A stretch of 64,000 nucleotides of DNA from Streptomyces abyssomicinicus (GTDB lineage Bacteria > Actinomycetota > Actinomycetes > Streptomycetales > Streptomycetaceae): contig NZ_BBZI01000006.1 of assembly GCF_008974245.1 (NCBI RefSeq), positions 20,009 to 84,008 on the forward strand, in the 5' to 3' direction. How positions within the stretch are numbered: position 1 is the first letter of the stretch; each line of letters begins with the position of its first letter. The translations under genes were made by a program, and so were the position numbers. The notes beneath the pieces were generated by a model. That model saw only the letters and a list, made by a program, of their open reading frames with translations, had not been told where the DNA came from and made no database searches. Below are positions 37,001 to 48,621 of the stretch, in pieces.

Positions 37001-40000
37001 CCTCTCCCGAGCGGTCCTCGGCCCGTTCGGCCTTGAAGGAGCGTCTGCGGGGGCTCGAGGAGCAGGAGATCCTGGCGGCGTTGCGCGAGGTGGTCCGCGA
37101 ACACGCCGCAGCCGTGCTGGGGCATCGCGACGTTTCCGCCGTTGCCCCCACGACGGCGTTCCGCGACCTCGGGTTCGACTCGCTGATGGCAGTCGAGCTC
37201 CGCAACCGCCTTGCCGAGGAGACCGGGCTGCAGCTGCCCGCAACCTTGGTGTTCGACTACCCGGACACGCAGGCCCTGGCCGCTCACCTCGCCGAACACC
37301 TCATGGACGATTCGGTCCGGACCATCGCCGTGCCCGATGTCCGGACGATGCCCGTTGACGATGATCCGATCGCGATCGTCGGTATGGGGTGCCGGTTGCC
37401 GGGTGGGGTGGCATCGCCCGAGGACTTGTGGCAGATGGTCAGTTCCGGGCTGGAGGGCATCACCGGGTTCCCCGTGGACCGTGGCTGGGAGGGCGTCTCT
37501 CTCGCGGATCTGGACACCGGGGCCGGTGGGTTCGCGCGGGTCGGAGGGTTCCTGCACGACGCCGGTTCCTTCGACCCCGAGTTCTTCGGCATCTCGCCCC
37601 GCGAGGCCCTGGCCATGGATCCGCAGCAGCGGCTGGCCTTGGAGACGGCCTGGGCGACGGTCGAGGGAGCGGGGATAGCTCCCACCAGCCTGCGGGGCAG
37701 CCGAACCGGTGTCTTCGTCGGCGGTTGCAGCCAGGGTTATGGAAGTGGGGCACTGGCGCAGGGCGAGAAGGGTGTCAGCGGTCAGCTCCTGACCGGCACG
37801 GCGACCAGTGTGCTTTCCGGTCGGCTGTCCTACGCCTTCGGGCTGGAAGGGCCGGCGGTGACGGTGGACACGGCATGCTCGTCGTCGCTGGTCGCCCTGC
37901 ACCTGGCCGCGCAGGCACTGCGTAGCGGCGAGTGCGACATGGCCCTGGCGGGCGGTGTCACGGTGATGGCGACGCCCGCAGGTTTCGTGGAGTTCTCCCG
38001 CCAAGGTGGTCTGGCCGCGGACGGCCGGTGCAAGTCGTTCTCCGACGACGCGGACGGCACCGGCTGGGGCGAGGGCGTCGGCATGATCCTCGTGGAGCGG
38101 CTCTCGGACGCGCGCCGCAACGGGCATCAGGTGCTGGCGGTGGTGCGGGGCTCGGCGGTCAACCAGGACGGCGCCAGCAACGGCCTCACCGCCCCCAACG
38201 GGCCGTCGCAGCAGCGTGTCATCCGCGCGGCGCTCGCCGGGGCGGGTCTGACCGGTGCCGACGTGGACGCCGTCGAGGCCCACGGCACCGGCACGAAGCT
38301 GGGTGACCCGATCGAGGCGCAGGCGCTGCTCGCCACCTACGGCCAGGACCGTCCCGAGGACGGTCGGCCGCTGTGGCTCGGCTCACTGAAGTCCAACGTC
38401 GGGCACACGCAGGCCGCGGCGGGCGTCGCCGGGATCATCAAGATGGTCATGGCCATGCGCCACGGCGTCCTGCCGCCCACCCTCCACGCCGCGCAGGCGT
38501 CGTCGAAGGTGGACTGGTCGGCGGGTGCGGTGGAGTTGCTGACGGAGGCTCGGGAGTGGCCGGAGGCGGGTGAGCGTCCGCGGCGTGCGGGTGTGTCGTC
38601 GTTCGGTATCAGCGGTACGAACGCGCACATCATCCTGGAGTCCGCCGAGGAGGAGCCGGAGCCCGTCCGTGAGGCGGGGTCCGTGCTTCCGGCGGTGCCG
38701 TGGGTGTTGTCCGCGAAGTCGCCGGAGGCGCTGGCGGGCCAGGCGGAGCGTCTGCTGCCGCTGGCCGCGGGCGGTGTCTCGCCGGTGGACGTGGGCTGGT
38801 CCCTGGTGTCCGCACGCACCCTGTTCGACCACCGTGCGGTGGTCTTCGGCGAGGACCGCGAGGAACTTCTGCGCGCGGTGGCCGAGGGGCGTTCGGCAAC
38901 GGGTGTCGTGTCGGGTGTGGCCGGGGGCGGGCGTTCGGCGTTCCTGTTCTCGGGCCAGGGTTCGCAGCGGGCGGGGATGGGCCGGGAGCTGTACGCGGCG
39001 TTCCCGGTGTTCGCGGACGCGTTCGACGCGGTCTGCGCGGAGCTGGACAAGCATCTGGACCGGCCGGTTAAGGAGCTGGTCTTCGACGCGGAGTCGGACC
39101 TCCTCGACAGGACCGTCTACACGCAGGCTGGTCTGTTCGCGGTCGAGGTGGCTCTGTTCCGGCTGGTGGAGCACTGGGGTGTCACCCCCGACTACCTCCT
39201 CGGCCACTCGATCGGTGAGCTGGCTGCCGCGCACGTCGCGGGCGTCTGGTCGCTGGAGAACGCGGCCGCGCTCGTCGCCGCCCGCGGTCGGCTGATGCAG
39301 GCCCTGCCCGAGGGTGGGGCGATGGTCGCCGTCCAGGCGACCGAGGACGACGTCCTGCCCCTGCTCACCGACAACGTCTCCATCGCCGCCCTGAACGGTC
39401 CCACCTCGGTCGTGATCTCCGGTGACGAGGACGAGGTACTGGCCATCGCGGGCCGTTTCGAGAAGTCGAAGCGGCTGCGGGTCAGCCACGCGTTCCACTC
39501 GCCGCGCATGGAACCCATGCTCGACGAGTTCCGCACCCTCCTCCAGTCGGCCACCTTCCACGCCCCCCGCATCCCGATCGTCTCCAACCTCACCGGCTCT
39601 GTCGCGGGTGAGGAACTGCTGACCGCGGACTACTGGGTGGACCACGTCCGCCAGGCGGTCCGGTTCGCCGACGGCATCCGCCACCTGGACACCCAGGGCG
39701 TGACCACCTACCTCGAACTCGGCCCCGGCGGCGTCCTCTCCGCCATGGCCCAGGAAACGGCGGTGGATGCCGCGTTCGTGCCGGCCCTGCGCAAGAACCG
39801 TTCCGAGACCGACGCCGTCGTCACCGCCCTCGCCGAACTGCACGTGAACGGCACCGCCGTCGACTGGACGGCCTACTACGCCGGCACCAACGCCCAGCAG
39901 ATCGACCTCCCCACCTACGCCTTCCAGCACCAGCAGTTCTGGCTGAAGGAGAAGCCGGCCGTTCGCTCGCCGCTCGCTTCGTCGGCCATGGACGAAGTGT

Positions 40001-42135
40001 TCTGGGAGGCAGTGCAGCGTGAGGATCTGTCCGCGATGGACCTCAGTGGTGACGTGCCGCTGAAGGACGCCCTTCCTGTGCTCGCGTCCTGGCGCGACCG
40101 GCAGCGGCGGCGGTGGACCGTTGACGGCTGGCGCTATCACGTCACCTGGAAGCCCGTCGCCGCCGCGGAGTCCGCCGCTCTCGAGGGCCGGTGGCTGCTG
40201 GTCGTGCCGGAGACGCTGGACGAGTTCACCGTCGAGTGGGCCGCCTACGGGCTGAGGAGCTCGGGCGCGGAGGTCGTGCGGATCGGTGCCGACACCGACC
40301 TGACCGTTCACCAGGACGCGGCCGGTGTCCTTTCCCTGCTGGCGGTCGACGACGAGGACGTGTCGCAGACGGGTGTCGCTCCTGGTCTCGCGGCGACGCT
40401 CGAGCTGGTCCAGCGCCTGGGTGAGGCCGGTGTGCAGGCTCCGTTGTGGTCCCTGACCCAGGGCGCCGTCACCACCAGCGACTCGGACCCGGTGCGCAGT
40501 GCCGCGCAGGCGCAGGTCTGGGGCTTCGGCCGGGTCGTCGCGCTGGAGGAGCCGAAGCGGTGGGGCGGACTCGTCGATCTGCCGGATGTGCTGGACGGGC
40601 AGGCGTGGGAGCGTACTGCCGCCGTCCTCGCCGGTGGTGACGGTGAGGACCAGGCGGCGGTGCGTCCGGCCGGTGTCCTCGCCCGCCGCGTCACGCGGGC
40701 GACCGCCTCCGACGCGGGCAAGGCGTGGAAGGTGCGGGGCACGGTCCTGATCACCGGTGGGACCGGTGGTCTGGGCGCTCGGGTCGCCTGCTGGGCGGCC
40801 GAGAACGGTGCCGAGCGGGTTGTCCTGACCAGCCGTCGCGGGCCTGACGCGCCCGGCGCGGCGGAACTGTGCACGCGGATCGAGGAGCTGGGCGCGACGG
40901 CCACCGTCGTGGCCTGCGACGCCACCGACCGCGACGCCCTCACCGCCCTCGCCGACACCCTCCGCGCCGACGGCACCCCGGTGCGCGCGGTGGTGCACGC
41001 GGCGGGGGCCGGGCAGATCACGCCGCTGAAGGAGATCGGTGCGGCGGAGCTGGCGGACGTGCTGCACGCGAAGGTGACCGGCGCCGCCAACCTGCACGCG
41101 GTCTTCGCTGACACCGACACCGACACCGACCTCGACGCCTTCGTCCTGTTCTCCTCCATCGCCGCCACCTGGGGCAGTGGTGGCCAGGCCGCGTACGCCG
41201 CGGCCAACACCTACCTCGACGCCCTCGCCCAGCAGCGCCGCGCCCGCGGCCTGACGGCCACCTCCATCGCCTGGGGCCCCTGGGCCGGCGGGGGACTGGT
41301 CACCACGGAGAGCGAGGAGCGGCTGGGGCGGCGAGGGCTTCCGGTGATGAAGCCGGAGCACGCGCTGGCCGCGCTGGAGATGGCTGTGGCGGCGGAGGAG
41401 ACGTCCGTGGCGGTGGCGGACGTGGACTGGGCGCGGTTCGTCCAGCCCTTCACCGCCCTCCGCCCCAGCCCACTCCTCGCCGACCTGCCCGAAGCGGCGG
41501 CCGTCGCCGGTGACGAGGCCGACGCCCGGCAAGCCGCCGGATCCCCGGCCGCCCAGGGAGCGGACCCCGCCGCCGAACTGCGTGACCGTCTCGCCGCGGC
41601 CGGTTCCGGCAACGCCGGCGGGGGCGCCGAGGCGAGGGAGGAGATCCTCCTGGCGCTCGTGCGGGAGGAGGCGGCGCGGGTGCTCGGCATCGACGACCCC
41701 ACGCGGATCAAGGCGCGGAACGGGTTCGTCGCGGCGGGCTTCGACTCCCTGATGGCGGTCGAACTCCGCAACGGGCTGGGCCGCCGGACCGGGCTCCGGC
41801 TCCCGGCGACCCTGGTGTTCGACTTCCCGACCCCCGACGACCTCGTACGGCACCTCGCCGAGCAGTTCGCGCCCGAGGACGACGGAGACACGGCCGGCGA
41901 GGCCGGCGCACTGGCGGAGATCGACAGGCTGGAGCGTCTCCTCGGTTCCCTGGCCCCGGAGGGCGGCGGCGGAGGCGACGAGGTCGCCAGGCGCCTGGAG
42001 GCCCTGCTCACCCGGTGGAACGGCGTCACCGCCGCACACCGGCCGGAGGCGGAGCCGGACGTCGACGACCTGCTCGACGTGGCGACGCCCGACGAGATGT
42101 TCGAGCTCATCCAGCGTGAATTCGGAAAAGCCTGA
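28087..42135 (+). CDS. Type I PKS 2: three KS-AT-KR-ACP modules
   Basis: The protein has 4682 residues. An N-terminal coiled-coil docking helix (1-33, [24 protein letters not shown]) identifies an acceptor from another PKS, presumably PKS1. Module 2: KS 34-464 (Cys208), AT 567-885 (Ser657), KR about 1200-1382 (LDD B-type; Tyr1348), ACP with GFNS (Ser1520). Module 3: KS about 1585-2012 (Cys1757), AT 2109-2429 (Ser2202), KR about 2711-2898 (Tyr2862), ACP (Ser3032). Module 4: KS about 3093-3519 (Cys3264), AT 3613-3938 (Ser3708), KR about 4218-4405 (Tyr4370), ACP (Ser4554). The KRs of modules 3 and 4 lack LDD and carry Trp in ATWGSGG (A-type). There is no DH or ER, so three hydroxylated two-carbon units are expected. 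All ATs are malonyl type. A C-terminal docking segment ends [13 protein letters not shown]. Confidence 0.96.
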   Translation: MANEEKLRSYLRRVTADLHETSERLRRAEAKDREPVAIIGMACRYPGGVFDPEALWRLVATGTDAVSGFPADRGWDADNLYDPNGVQAVTPGMSAGGFLHDAGDFDPAPFRISPREALAMNPQQRLLLETSWEAVERAGIGPAGLRGSRTGVYVGLMYHDYAAGIADEDVPEGVAGLLGIGNIGSVASGRVAYTLGLEGPAVTVDTACSSSLVALHLAVQALRNGECDMALAGGATVMATPAAFTDFQRQGGLSTDGRCKSFSEDADGTGWGEGVGVLLVERLSDARRNGHRVLAVVRGSAVNQDGASNGLTAPNAPAQERVIRAALAGAGLTGADVDVVEAHGTGTTLGDPIEAQALLATYGQERPEGGRPLWLGSLKSNIGHTQAAAGVGGVIKMVMAMHHGVLPRTLHAERPSSKVDWAAGGVELLTEAREWPEAGDRPRRAGVSSFGVSGTNAHVILESVEEEPEPTHEAGAVLPVVPWVLSAKSPEALAGQARRLLSRVREDEETSTGDNGWSLVSTRSHFEHRAAVVAAGREDFVRGLEILVSGGTAPGVVRGTAVSGRSAFLFSGQGSQRAGMGRELYDAFPVFAEAFDAVCAELDRHLDRPVKDLVFDPESDLLDRTVYTQAGLFAVEVALFRLVEHWGVTPDYLLGHSIGELAAAHVAGVWSLEDAAALVAARGRLMQALPEGGAMVAVQATEDEILPLLTDNVSIAALNGPNSVVISGDEDEVLAIAGRFEKSKRLRVSHAFHSPRMEPMLEEFRALLRAATFHAPRIPIVSNLSGTTAGEELLTADYWVNHVRQAVRFADGIRHLDAQGVTTYLELGPGGVLSAMAQESVADAAFVPALRKNRPETDAVVTALAELHTHGTTVDWTAYYTGTNPRRVDLPTYAFQRERYWLNAAQAARLVAEAAEGDDAFWEAVGEGDLESLARALDVGLDDPFTAVVPALSDWRRRRRAADALDSWRYRTTWQRLSGSTGPTSALPGTTLVVVTDRTESPLTDACLAALGDGAAVLRVPADASRATIADRLAEATGELPTAVGRVLSLLPLDEREHPGVPDLPAGYAASVALAQAMDDVRLDAPLWTATCGAVAVWPYEPVVGASQALCWGLGEVVATEYPQRWGGLIDLPEDLDERGHERLRQVLAGNEDEDHLAIRSAGTFARRLVRAPSSAQKRNRATDTNLATDTGRATDWNPDGTVLVTGGTGALGAHVARRLASRGVRRLVLTSRRGLDAPGAADLAAELEGLGCRVRVEACPVEDRDALAAVISSIPEESALTAVVHTAAALDDALIDALTPERLAHALRAKVDGARNLHDLTVGLNLSAFVLFSSLSGVVGAPGQGNYAPGNAFLDALAQARRAAGLPATSVAWGRWGGAGLAQGSAEERFDRVGAHAMDPEQALAGLEQALEDDETCLVVADVDWRRMVAHTATRRPSPLIRELPDFRDDERAASADAPADGGKGRFSSQVDGLLALPAAERARAVLDLVLAETATVLGHSDTSRIPKDRTFQDLGFNSMSAVDLRNHLGAATGLSMPATLVFDYPTPTALAAHLVAHLDGIGTPSQDAGPVTVGHAASATADDPVVVVGMSCRFPGGVTSPEELWQMLVAGRDGLSGFPADRGWDVAALYDPTRGTPNTSYVGHGCFLHDAPAFDPAFFGISPREALAMDPQQRLLLETSWEAFERAGVDPLSLRGSRTGVFAGTNGQDYANVVQAAEDSTAGHGAIGSLASVLSGRLSYAFGLEGPAVTVDTACSSSLVALHLAAQALRSGECDLAVVGGVTVMATPAGFVEFSRQGGLAPDGRVKAFSDDADGTGWGEGVGVLLVELLSDARRNGHQVLAVVRGSAVNQDGASNGLTAPNGPSQQRVIRAALAGAGLTGADVDAVDAHGTGTKLGDPIEAQALLATYGQERPEDGRPLWLGSIKSNIGHTQAAAGVASVIKMVMAMRHGVLPGTLHVGEPSSKVDWSAGAVELLTEAREWPETGERPRRAGVSSFGISGTNAHVILESAEEEPEPIREVGAVLPVVPWALSGRTPEALAAQAGRLLEAVSAAELSTSDVGLTLALHRAHLEHRAVVFGEDSEELLRAVAEGRSAAGVVSGVAGGGRSAFLFSGQGSQRAGMGRELYEAFPVFADAFDAVCAELDKHLDRPVKDLVFDIESDLLDRTVYTQAGLFAVEVALFRLMERWGVTPDYLLGHSIGELAAAHVAGVWSLEDAAALVAARGRLMQALPEGGAMVAVQATEDDVLPLLTDNVSIAALNGPASVVISGDEDEVLAIAGRFEKSKKLRVSHAFHSPRMEPMLEEFRQVVQAATFHAPRIPIVSNLSGTVAGEELLTADYWVDHVRQAVRFADGIGHLDAQGVSTYLELGPGGVLSAMAQASVADAAVFVPALRKNRSETDAVVAALAELHVGGVVVDWAAYFAGADARRADLPTYAFQHERFWPEAPLRDTRTGADPVDEAFWNAVDSEDLSALDVSGDLSLKDALPALSSWRDRQRQHSTLDQWRYHVTWKPVPTTNPTLEGVWLLAVPENLDTTITDWATEGLTATGADIVRIDTDTDLTAHTDATGVLSLLAVGDDDDVSDAGVAPGLAATLELVQRLGEAGVQAPLWSLTQGAVTTGDADPIRNTAQAQVWGFGRVAALEEPTRWGGLIDLPEVLDGQAWQHTAAVLAGSAGEDQTAIRPGGVLARRVTRAAPAPAGGVWKVRGTVLITGGTGGLGARVACWAAENGAERVVLTSRRGPDAPGAAELCTRIEELGATATVVACDATDRDALTALADTLRADGTPVRAVVHAAGVGQITPLKEIGAAELADVLHAKVTGAANLHAVFADADADLDAFVLFSSIAATWGSGGQAAYAAANTYLDALAQHRHAHNLPATSIAWGPWAGGGLVTSEGEQRLGRQGLPVMDPEHALAALGMAVAAKQPSVAVADVDWARFVQPFTALRPSPLLADLPEAAISQDATDSASPERSSARSALKERLRGLEEQEILAALREVVREHAAAVLGHRDVSAVAPTTAFRDLGFDSLMAVELRNRLAEETGLQLPATLVFDYPDTQALAAHLAEHLMDDSVRTIAVPDVRTMPVDDDPIAIVGMGCRLPGGVASPEDLWQMVSSGLEGITGFPVDRGWEGVSLADLDTGAGGFARVGGFLHDAGSFDPEFFGISPREALAMDPQQRLALETAWATVEGAGIAPTSLRGSRTGVFVGGCSQGYGSGALAQGEKGVSGQLLTGTATSVLSGRLSYAFGLEGPAVTVDTACSSSLVALHLAAQALRSGECDMALAGGVTVMATPAGFVEFSRQGGLAADGRCKSFSDDADGTGWGEGVGMILVERLSDARRNGHQVLAVVRGSAVNQDGASNGLTAPNGPSQQRVIRAALAGAGLTGADVDAVEAHGTGTKLGDPIEAQALLATYGQDRPEDGRPLWLGSLKSNVGHTQAAAGVAGIIKMVMAMRHGVLPPTLHAAQASSKVDWSAGAVELLTEAREWPEAGERPRRAGVSSFGISGTNAHIILESAEEEPEPVREAGSVLPAVPWVLSAKSPEALAGQAERLLPLAAGGVSPVDVGWSLVSARTLFDHRAVVFGEDREELLRAVAEGRSATGVVSGVAGGGRSAFLFSGQGSQRAGMGRELYAAFPVFADAFDAVCAELDKHLDRPVKELVFDAESDLLDRTVYTQAGLFAVEVALFRLVEHWGVTPDYLLGHSIGELAAAHVAGVWSLENAAALVAARGRLMQALPEGGAMVAVQATEDDVLPLLTDNVSIAALNGPTSVVISGDEDEVLAIAGRFEKSKRLRVSHAFHSPRMEPMLDEFRTLLQSATFHAPRIPIVSNLTGSVAGEELLTADYWVDHVRQAVRFADGIRHLDTQGVTTYLELGPGGVLSAMAQETAVDAAFVPALRKNRSETDAVVTALAELHVNGTAVDWTAYYAGTNAQQIDLPTYAFQHQQFWLKEKPAVRSPLASSAMDEVFWEAVQREDLSAMDLSGDVPLKDALPVLASWRDRQRRRWTVDGWRYHVTWKPVAAAESAALEGRWLLVVPETLDEFTVEWAAYGLRSSGAEVVRIGADTDLTVHQDAAGVLSLLAVDDEDVSQTGVAPGLAATLELVQRLGEAGVQAPLWSLTQGAVTTSDSDPVRSAAQAQVWGFGRVVALEEPKRWGGLVDLPDVLDGQAWERTAAVLAGGDGEDQAAVRPAGVLARRVTRATASDAGKAWKVRGTVLITGGTGGLGARVACWAAENGAERVVLTSRRGPDAPGAAELCTRIEELGATATVVACDATDRDALTALADTLRADGTPVRAVVHAAGAGQITPLKEIGAAELADVLHAKVTGAANLHAVFADTDTDTDLDAFVLFSSIAATWGSGGQAAYAAANTYLDALAQQRRARGLTATSIAWGPWAGGGLVTTESEERLGRRGLPVMKPEHALAALEMAVAAEETSVAVADVDWARFVQPFTALRPSPLLADLPEAAAVAGDEADARQAAGSPAAQGADPAAELRDRLAAAGSGNAGGGAEAREEILLALVREEAARVLGIDDPTRIKARNGFVAAGFDSLMAVELRNGLGRRTGLRLPATLVFDFPTPDDLVRHLAEQFAPEDDGDTAGEAGALAEIDRLERLLGSLAPEGGGGGDEVARRLEALLTRWNGVTAAHRPEAEPDVDDLLDVATPDEMFELIQREFGKA

Positions 42136-42221
42136 CCGACGGCCCGAGAGGAACGCGGCGTCGCCCGGTTCGCGCGCCCGCCGATTCCCGGCCGATTCCC
42201 ACCTACCGACGGAGAGTGAAA

Positions 42222-43285
<1,064 letters not shown>

Positions 43286-43289
<4 letters not shown>

Positions 43290-44161
43290 CTCTCACGACT
43301 ACCACGACGACCACGTCCGCCGACGAAGCGGTGGCGGAGCGCGCCCGCCCGGCGGCTTCGCTCGCCCGCACGCCCACCGGGCCGCGGAAGGTCTCGCAGC
43401 GCCGCATCTTCACCTCCATCCTCTGGCGGGACGTGCTGGTCACGGTCCGTCAGCCGTGGCTGTTCCTCGCGGAGGCGCTGCTCCAGCCCCTGTTCATCCT
43501 GTTCGTCTTCGGCAAGGTCCTCGCCGACATGAACTACGTCGACGAGAGCTATGTGCCGCTGCTGTTGCCGGGCATCGTCGGCCTGACGGCCTTCATCAGC
43601 GCGCTGCAGGCCACCGCGCTGCCGCTGGTCATGGACTTCTCCTACTCCAAGGAGATCGAGGACCGGCTGATGGCCCCGGTCGGCGTCCGCCTGGTCGCCC
43701 TGGAGAAGATCCTGTTCGGCGGCATCCGCGGATTCGTCGCCGCCGCGCTCATGGTGCCGGTGGGGATCCTGATCCTCGGCGTGCCGTGGTGGCCGGCCTC
43801 GTCCCTGCCGGCGATCGTCGGCGTGCTCGTCCTCGGCTCGCTGCTGGGCGGGGCGCTCGGCCTGGTGCTCGGCACGATGGTTCCGGCCCGCCGGGTGGGT
43901 GTGGTCTTCGGCCTGGCGCTGACGCCGCTGATGTTCACCGCGGCAGCCCAGTACTCGCTGCTCAGCCTGCACGGTCTGCGCTGGTTCCAGGTGGCGGTCG
44001 GCATCAACCCCATCACCTACATCAACGAGGGCCTGCGGGACGTGCTGCTGGGGAAGGTCGAGTCGGTCCCGTACGGCATCGACATGGCGGTGCTGGCCGT
44101 CGCCACCGTGGTGGCCGCCGTCGTCGGGATCCGGGGCTTCACCCGCCGGGCCCTGGACTGA
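43286..44161 (+). CDS. ABC-2 type permease (DrrB-like)
   Basis: The protein has 291 residues, with a GTG start inside the stop region of the ATPase gene, i.e. translational coupling. After a ~50-residue cytoplasmic N-terminus it shows six hydrophobic segments, including FLAEALLQPLFILFVFG, LLLPGIVGLTAFISALQA, FVAAALMVPVGILILGV, AIVGVLVLGSLLGGALGLVLG and MAVLAVATVVAAVVGI. This is the membrane half of a two-gene drug exporter. It ends 26 bases before a very stable terminator and converges on a second exporter's permease gene. Confidence 0.92.
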
Positions 44162-44187
44162 CGGCCCGGCAGACGCAAGAGCGGACG

Positions 44188-44237
44188 GAAGAAGGGCGGT
44201 GGGGCATCCGGATACGGATGCCCCACCGCCCTTCTTC
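44188..44237. terminator. Very long bidirectional hairpin terminator
   Basis: A perfect 23-bp stem (arms 44188-44210 and 44215-44237, beginning GAAGAAGGGCGGTGGGG) closes a GATA loop. T-rich tails occur on both strands. It separates the two convergent ABC-exporter operons. Confidence 0.9.
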
Positions 44238-44287
44238 TGTTCCCCCGGTCGGCCTGTCTCCGGGGGCAAGCGGGTCATTCCAGCAGG

Positions 44288-45037
44288 TCACGCCCTGCGG
44301 CCGGATCGCCGGTAGGCGTAGGCCGCGTAGGCGCCGAAGACCAGCAGCCAGGCCGCCAGGCCCACGATGGTGACCGCGCCGGGCGCGTTGCCGTCGACGG
44401 TGTCCCAGCCCAGCCGGCCGAGCAGGTGGCCGGGGGTCCACTCGGCCACCGAGGCCAGCCAGCCGGGGAACTCCGACAGCGGGAACCACAGACCGCCGAT
44501 CAGGGCCAGGGTCAGGTTGCAGATGATGTTGGTGACGTTGGTCGTCTGCGCCGACAGCTGGTAGCCGTTGGCGATGCCCAGCATGGTGAACGGCAGCGAA
44601 CCCACCCACAGCAGCAGCGTCAGGGCGAGCCACTGCCAGGCGTCCAGCCGGACCCCGTTGCCGATCATGGCGGTGAGGAACACGACGACGATGGCGGGCA
44701 GGACCATCAGGGAACCCGTCACCGCACGGCCGAGCACGACCTGGGCGGGCGAGAGCGGAGTGATGCGCAGCTGGCGCAGCCAGCCCACCGCCTTGTCCTC
44801 GGCGACGGCGGTGCCGGTCGTCAGGCCGGCGCTGAGGGCGCCGTAGGCGGCCAGCCCCACCATCGCGCTGACGGCCCAGTCGGAGGATCCGGCCGAGGCC
44901 TTGTCGCCGACGTTGGTGAACATGATGTACATCAGCACCGGGGTGCCGATGCCGAAGATGACGAAGCCGACGTCACGGAGCGTGCGGCGCAGCTCGAAAT
45001 TGACGTAACGCGACACCAGCACGACGTTGCCGGCCAT
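44288..45037 (-). CDS. ABC-2 type permease of the second exporter
   Basis: The protein has 249 residues. Its ATG shares one base with the stop of the ATPase gene (TGATG). Six hydrophobic segments are visible, e.g. FVIFGIGTPVLMYIMF, VSAMVGLAAYGALSAGL, VLPAIVVVFLTAMIG, WLALTLLLWVGSLPFTMLGIA and AVTIVGLAAWLLVFGAYAAYA. A cytoplasmic stretch EDKAVGWLRQLRITPLSPAQ follows the second helix, as in ABC-2 drug exporters. It works with the upstream ATPase. It differs clearly from the other permease in the cluster, so the two exporters are not a recent duplication. Confidence 0.92.
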   Translation of the reverse strand: MAGNVVLVSRYVNFELRRTLRDVGFVIFGIGTPVLMYIMFTNVGDKASAGSSDWAVSAMVGLAAYGALSAGLTTGTAVAEDKAVGWLRQLRITPLSPAQVVLGRAVTGSLMVLPAIVVVFLTAMIGNGVRLDAWQWLALTLLLWVGSLPFTMLGIANGYQLSAQTTNVTNIICNLTLALIGGLWFPLSEFPGWLASVAEWTPGHLLGRLGWDTVDGNAPGAVTIVGLAAWLLVFGAYAAYAYRRSGRRA

Positions 45038-46017
45038 CACATACCTGCCTTCTGGGTGGTCACGGGGGCGTCCGCGGAGGAGGACGCGGCGGAAGAGGCG
45101 GTGGAGGAGGCGGTGGCGGTGTGCGAGGTGAGGCTGAGGAACGCGTCCTCCAGACCGGCCGCGGCGATCTCCAGGCCACGGGGTGCCACCAGCCGCGGCA
45201 GCGCGCCCACGGTCGCGTCCGAGTCCGAGGTGCGCAGGCGCACCCGTCCGCCGGCCACCTCGACGGAGACGACGCCGGGAAGGTCCTCCAGACCCGAGGG
45301 CAGCGGACCCGACGGGAGGTCGAAGGAGACGACACCCACCCCTACCGTCCGCTTGATCTCCGCGCTGCTTCCGTCGGCGATCAGTCGGCCCCGGTCGATG
45401 ACGACGATCCGGTCGGAGTTCTGGTCGGCCTCCTCCAGGTGGTGCGTGGAGAACAGCACGGTCTTGCCGCGGTCGGTGAAGGTGCGCATGGACGCCCAGA
45501 AGGCCCGCCGGGCCTGGACGTCGAGCGCGGCCGTCGGCTCGTCGAGGACCAGGAGGTCCGGGTCCCCGGCCATCGCGACGGCGAAGCTGACCCGCTGGGC
45601 CTGGCCGCCGGAAAGCTTGTCCGCACGACGCCCGGCCAGCTCCGTCAGACCCGCCAGCTCCAGCACCTCGTCCACCGGCAGCGGCGCCGGGTAGGTGCCG
45701 GCCACGAACGACACCAGTTCGCGCACCGTCGCCCGGGAGACCGGCTTGAAGTCCTGGAGCATCGCCCCGACCCGCCCGTCGCGGACCGCCTGGACCGGGG
45801 GGACGCCGCACAGCCGCACCGAACCGGCGGTCGGATCGTCCAGGCCGAGCAGCAGCCCGATGGACGTCGACTTGCCCGCGCCGTTGCGGCCCAGCAGGGC
45901 GACCCGTTCACCCCGTCCGATCGTGAGGTCGAGGCCGTCCACGGCGCGTACCGCGCCGAACTCCTTGACCGCGCCGGTAAATACGACCACCGGTGTCGTC
46001 GTGTGGATTGTCGTCAT
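45037..46017 (-). CDS. ABC transporter ATP-binding protein of the second exporter
   Basis: The protein has 326 residues; the ATG of MTTIHTTTPVVVF was chosen over an upstream start with no coding character. Walker A is GRNGAGKST, the signature LSGGQAQRV, Walker B LLVLDEPTAALD, and the H-loop FSTHHLEEAD. The C-terminus is a ~35-residue Ser/Ala/Thr-rich tail (TATASSTASSAASSSADAP), probably disordered. It shares a 257-bp divergent leader with the FAD monooxygenase; that leader contains AGGGGT/ACCCCT boxes. Likely role: export or self-protection. Confidence 0.92.
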   Translation of the reverse strand: MTTIHTTTPVVVFTGAVKEFGAVRAVDGLDLTIGRGERVALLGRNGAGKSTSIGLLLGLDDPTAGSVRLCGVPPVQAVRDGRVGAMLQDFKPVSRATVRELVSFVAGTYPAPLPVDEVLELAGLTELAGRRADKLSGGQAQRVSFAVAMAGDPDLLVLDEPTAALDVQARRAFWASMRTFTDRGKTVLFSTHHLEEADQNSDRIVVIDRGRLIADGSSAEIKRTVGVGVVSFDLPSGPLPSGLEDLPGVVSVEVAGGRVRLRTSDSDATVGALPRLVAPRGLEIAAAGLEDAFLSLTSHTATASSTASSAASSSADAPVTTQKAGM

Positions 46018-46143
46018 GCGCTCACTGTACGAGGAGTGTTCGGCGCGGGGTAGCAAGCTTTTCCGTTTCTCCAGGTGTGTGAATAACACTGCACGGAGGC
46101 CCTTCGCGCACGCTGTGCTTTCTCCGGTGGCCGGAAAGGAAAC

Positions 46144-46179
46144 AGGGGTCTTCCCCGATAGCCACCCCTATTCACCCCT
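46144..46179. promoter_or_regulatory. AGGGGT/ACCCCT boxes in a divergent leader
   Basis: AGGGGT (46144-46149) and ACCCCTA (46164-46170) form an inverted pair with a 14-base spacer. A further ACCCCT follows at 46174-46179, ten bases start to start. They lie between the divergent ABC ATPase and FAD monooxygenase genes. Confidence 0.55.
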
Positions 46180-46274
46180 CACTCGGAGATCGTGCCGCCG
46201 CGTTCCGGAGGGATCCCCTCCCTTGCCGTAGCGTGGTTCGTTATTCAGGCGACGGGAAAGGAATCGATTCGGGT

Positions 46275-47690
46275 ATGACTGCACACGGACACGGACGAGC
46301 GGTGGTGCTGGGCGGCGGTTTCACCGCGATGCTCACTTCGGCGATGCTGGCCCGGCACATCGACGAGGTGGTCGTCGTGGAACGCGACGAATACCCGGCC
46401 GGGGCACTACCACGCAAGGGAGTTCCCCAGGCGCGTCACTGTCACATCCTGTGGTCCGGCGGCGCACGCATCGCCGAGACCTATCTGCCCGGCATGACGA
46501 GGAAACTGCTGGACGCCGGAGCCCATCGCATCGGGATTCCCGACGGCCTGGTCTCCCTTACTCCCTTCGGGTGGCAGCACCGTTTCCCGTCGACCGAGTT
46601 CACCCTCGCCTCGAGCCGCGCGCTGCTGGACCAGGTGATGCGGGAGGAGACGCTGCGCCAGGACCGGATCACCGTGCTGGAGCGCACGGAGGTCCTGGGA
46701 CTGGCCGGCGGAGCCGACCGGGTCACCGGAGTACAGATTCGCGATCGCGACTCGGGTGACGAGCGCCTGCTCGAGGCCGATCTGGTGGTCGACGCCACCG
46801 GCCGGGGCTCGGGCATGCGCCGCTGGCTGGAGCGGTTCGGCGTGCCGGCGCCCGAGGAGGAGTCCGTGGACACCGGCATGGTCTACGCGACCCGGGTGTT
46901 CCAGGCCCCGGAGGGGATGGAATCCGGGTTCCCCCTGGTCAGCGTGCTCGCCGACGCCAGACGGCCGGTTCCCGGGCGCGGCGCGGTCCTGATGCCGATC
47001 GAGGACGGGCGGTGGATCGTCACCCTCTCCGGCACCCGCGGCGGCGAGCCCCCGGCGGACGCCGATGAGTTCCTCGCCTACGCGCGCGACGGCGTCCGGC
47101 ACCCGCTGATCGGCGACCTGATCGAGGGGCTGGAACCGCTGACCGCCGTGCAGCGCTCCCACTCCACCGTCAGCCGGCGCCTGCACTACGACCGGCTCGG
47201 CGTCTGGCCGGAGGGACTGGTGGTGATCGGAGACGCCACCACCGCCTTCAACCCCGTCTACGGACACGGGATGAGCGCCGCGGCCCGCAGCGTCAAGGGC
47301 CTGGAGGAGCAGCTGCGCGACCGGGGCCTCACCGCCGGACTCGGCCGTGCCGCCCAGCGCGCGGTCGCCCGGGCCGCCGACGACGCGTGGACGATGGCGA
47401 CCTCCAACGACGTCGGCTACCCCGGCTGCCGGGTCTCCGGCACCGATCCGGCCCTCACCGGGTCGGCGGCCGACCGGCGCGACGCGGACATGATGGGCGC
47501 GCTGGCCACCCGCAACCGTGACGTCGCCAGGGCGGCGCTCGCGCTGATGACCCTGTCGGCGACCGTCACGGAGATCCAGAGCCCGCGGCTGTTCGCGGCG
47601 CTGCGCCGCGGCCCCGAGGTCCCGGTGCTCACCGCGCCCCCGCTGCTCCCGCACGAGTCGGCCCGCCTGCGGATTCCCGCCGCGGCCTGA
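46275..47690 (+). CDS. FAD-dependent epoxidase/monooxygenase (MonCI/LasC-like)
   Basis: The protein has 471 residues, starting at the ATG of [15 protein letters not shown]. The Rossmann motif is GGGFTA, followed by the acidic strand end VVVERDEYP. The segment [28 protein letters not shown] is the hallmark of the polyether-type epoxidases (MonCI, LasC/Lsd18 group). The flavin motif [21 protein letters not shown] is also present. Such enzymes epoxidise alkenes of polyketide chains using reduced flavin and oxygen. No epoxide hydrolase/cyclase gene is visible in the window. The substrate could be a chain alkene or an aryl ring; hydroxylation is the alternative reaction. It ends at a strong terminator. 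Confidence 0.85.
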   Translation: MTAHGHGRAVVLGGGFTAMLTSAMLARHIDEVVVVERDEYPAGALPRKGVPQARHCHILWSGGARIAETYLPGMTRKLLDAGAHRIGIPDGLVSLTPFGWQHRFPSTEFTLASSRALLDQVMREETLRQDRITVLERTEVLGLAGGADRVTGVQIRDRDSGDERLLEADLVVDATGRGSGMRRWLERFGVPAPEEESVDTGMVYATRVFQAPEGMESGFPLVSVLADARRPVPGRGAVLMPIEDGRWIVTLSGTRGGEPPADADEFLAYARDGVRHPLIGDLIEGLEPLTAVQRSHSTVSRRLHYDRLGVWPEGLVVIGDATTAFNPVYGHGMSAAARSVKGLEEQLRDRGLTAGLGRAAQRAVARAADDAWTMATSNDVGYPGCRVSGTDPALTGSAADRRDADMMGALATRNRDVARAALALMTLSATVTEIQSPRLFAALRRGPEVPVLTAPPLLPHESARLRIPAAA

Positions 47691-47700
47691 CCCCGCCCGC

Positions 47701-47737
47701 CGGCCCCTTCACGACCGCCACGGTCGTGAAGGGGCCG
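47701..47737. terminator. Bidirectional hairpin terminator
   Basis: A perfect 17-bp stem has arms CGGCCCCTTCACGACCG (47701-47717) and its complement (47721-47737) around CCA. It lies 11 bases after the FAD monooxygenase stop. The following 90 bp are a GTCGTC/GGGGGCG simple-sequence stretch up to the convergent PqqD-like gene. Confidence 0.85.
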
Positions 47738-47833
47738 CGGCCGTCGTGGGGGGCGCGCCTCGTCGTCCGGGGGCGCCCCCTCGTCGTCCGGAGGGCGTGG
47801 CCGTCGTCGGGGGCGTGGCGGGGCCGGCCGGGC

Positions 47834-48112
47834 TCACGGTTCGGCGCGCATCAGCCCCGCGTCGCTCATCTCCTCGACCCAGATCTCCAGGTCGGTGCGC
47901 GCGTTGACCGGATCGGTGCGCCACAGGTCGGCGAGGATGTGGGCGGCCGCGTCCGGATTGCCGTCGTGAACGCGCAAAGCTATCCACATCGCCGTGGCCG
48001 TCGGGCCGCAGCGGTAGCGCGCACGGCCCCTCGCCGTGTCGGCGACGAGTTCCAGGCAGCCGTCGGACTTGACGGAGGCGACGCTCACCCCGGGCATCGG
48101 TCGGAACCGCAC
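47834..48112 (-). CDS. Stand-alone PqqD-like (RRE-fold) small protein
   Basis: The protein has 92 residues from the GTG placed five bases after GGGAGG; an earlier GTG (48145) lacks a ribosome-binding site. The sequence follows the PqqD pattern: SDGCLELVADTARGRARYRCGPTATAMWIALRVHDGNPDAAAHILADLW, then a C-terminal helix pair ending VEEMSDAGLM. PqqD-type winged domains bind leader peptides for RiPP-modifying enzymes. Here there is no radical SAM, lasso, YcaO or LanM gene and no convincing precursor peptide, and the neighbours are a FAD monooxygenase and a type II thioesterase. Its role may have been re-purposed, for instance as a binding adaptor, or it may not belong to the pathway. Confidence 0.7.
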   Translation of the reverse strand: MRFRPMPGVSVASVKSDGCLELVADTARGRARYRCGPTATAMWIALRVHDGNPDAAAHILADLWRTDPVNARTDLEIWVEEMSDAGLMRAEP

Positions 48113-48621
48113 AGACACCTCCCGTGTCTTCCCATTCGAAGACACCGTCGTGAGCGTCTCGCCCTTCAGCCGCTCAAGGGAGTCTCAAGTTATTACGGAG
48201 CGGTCGTCGAATCCATACAATGCGCCGCACTCAGGGGTGGTCCCCGGGGAACCCCTAAGAAATCCCGGCGGGCGGGGCGGGAATAGGGGATTGTCGTGGA
48301 GGGCGGCCGCCGGTGGAACAGGGAGACGGCGGGGGAAGTCGCCCCGGAGGGCGATTGCCGGAATGGTCCGTGCCGGCCGGGGCGGGCCGGGAGGACCGGA
48401 CGTACATTTCCGGCCGGGCCCGTGCGTCCGTGCGGAGGGCGCGGTCGGACGGTGTCACCGGAATGCCCCTTCCCGCATTCTCCTCCGGGACGCGGTTCCG
48501 GCCCCCCCGCGGCCTTCCGGGGCGCTCTCGTGGATTTCGGGGAGGGTGGGCCGGCGCGGAGTGCGGAATGCCGTGTTCCCGTCAAGGAGAACGGTGGACT
48601 CCACCCGCTTTCCAGCGGGAC
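48113..48621. promoter_or_regulatory. PqqD-like gene leader with AGGGGT boxes; no gene
   Basis: There are no supported coding frames in 509 bp. AGGGGT (48233-48238) and ACCCCT (48251-48256) form an inverted pair with a 12-base spacer, and TAGGGG recurs at 48284-48289. On the minus strand an AT-rich TAATAACTT lies near 48187-48195, a possible -10 region for the PqqD-like gene. Confidence 0.45.
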
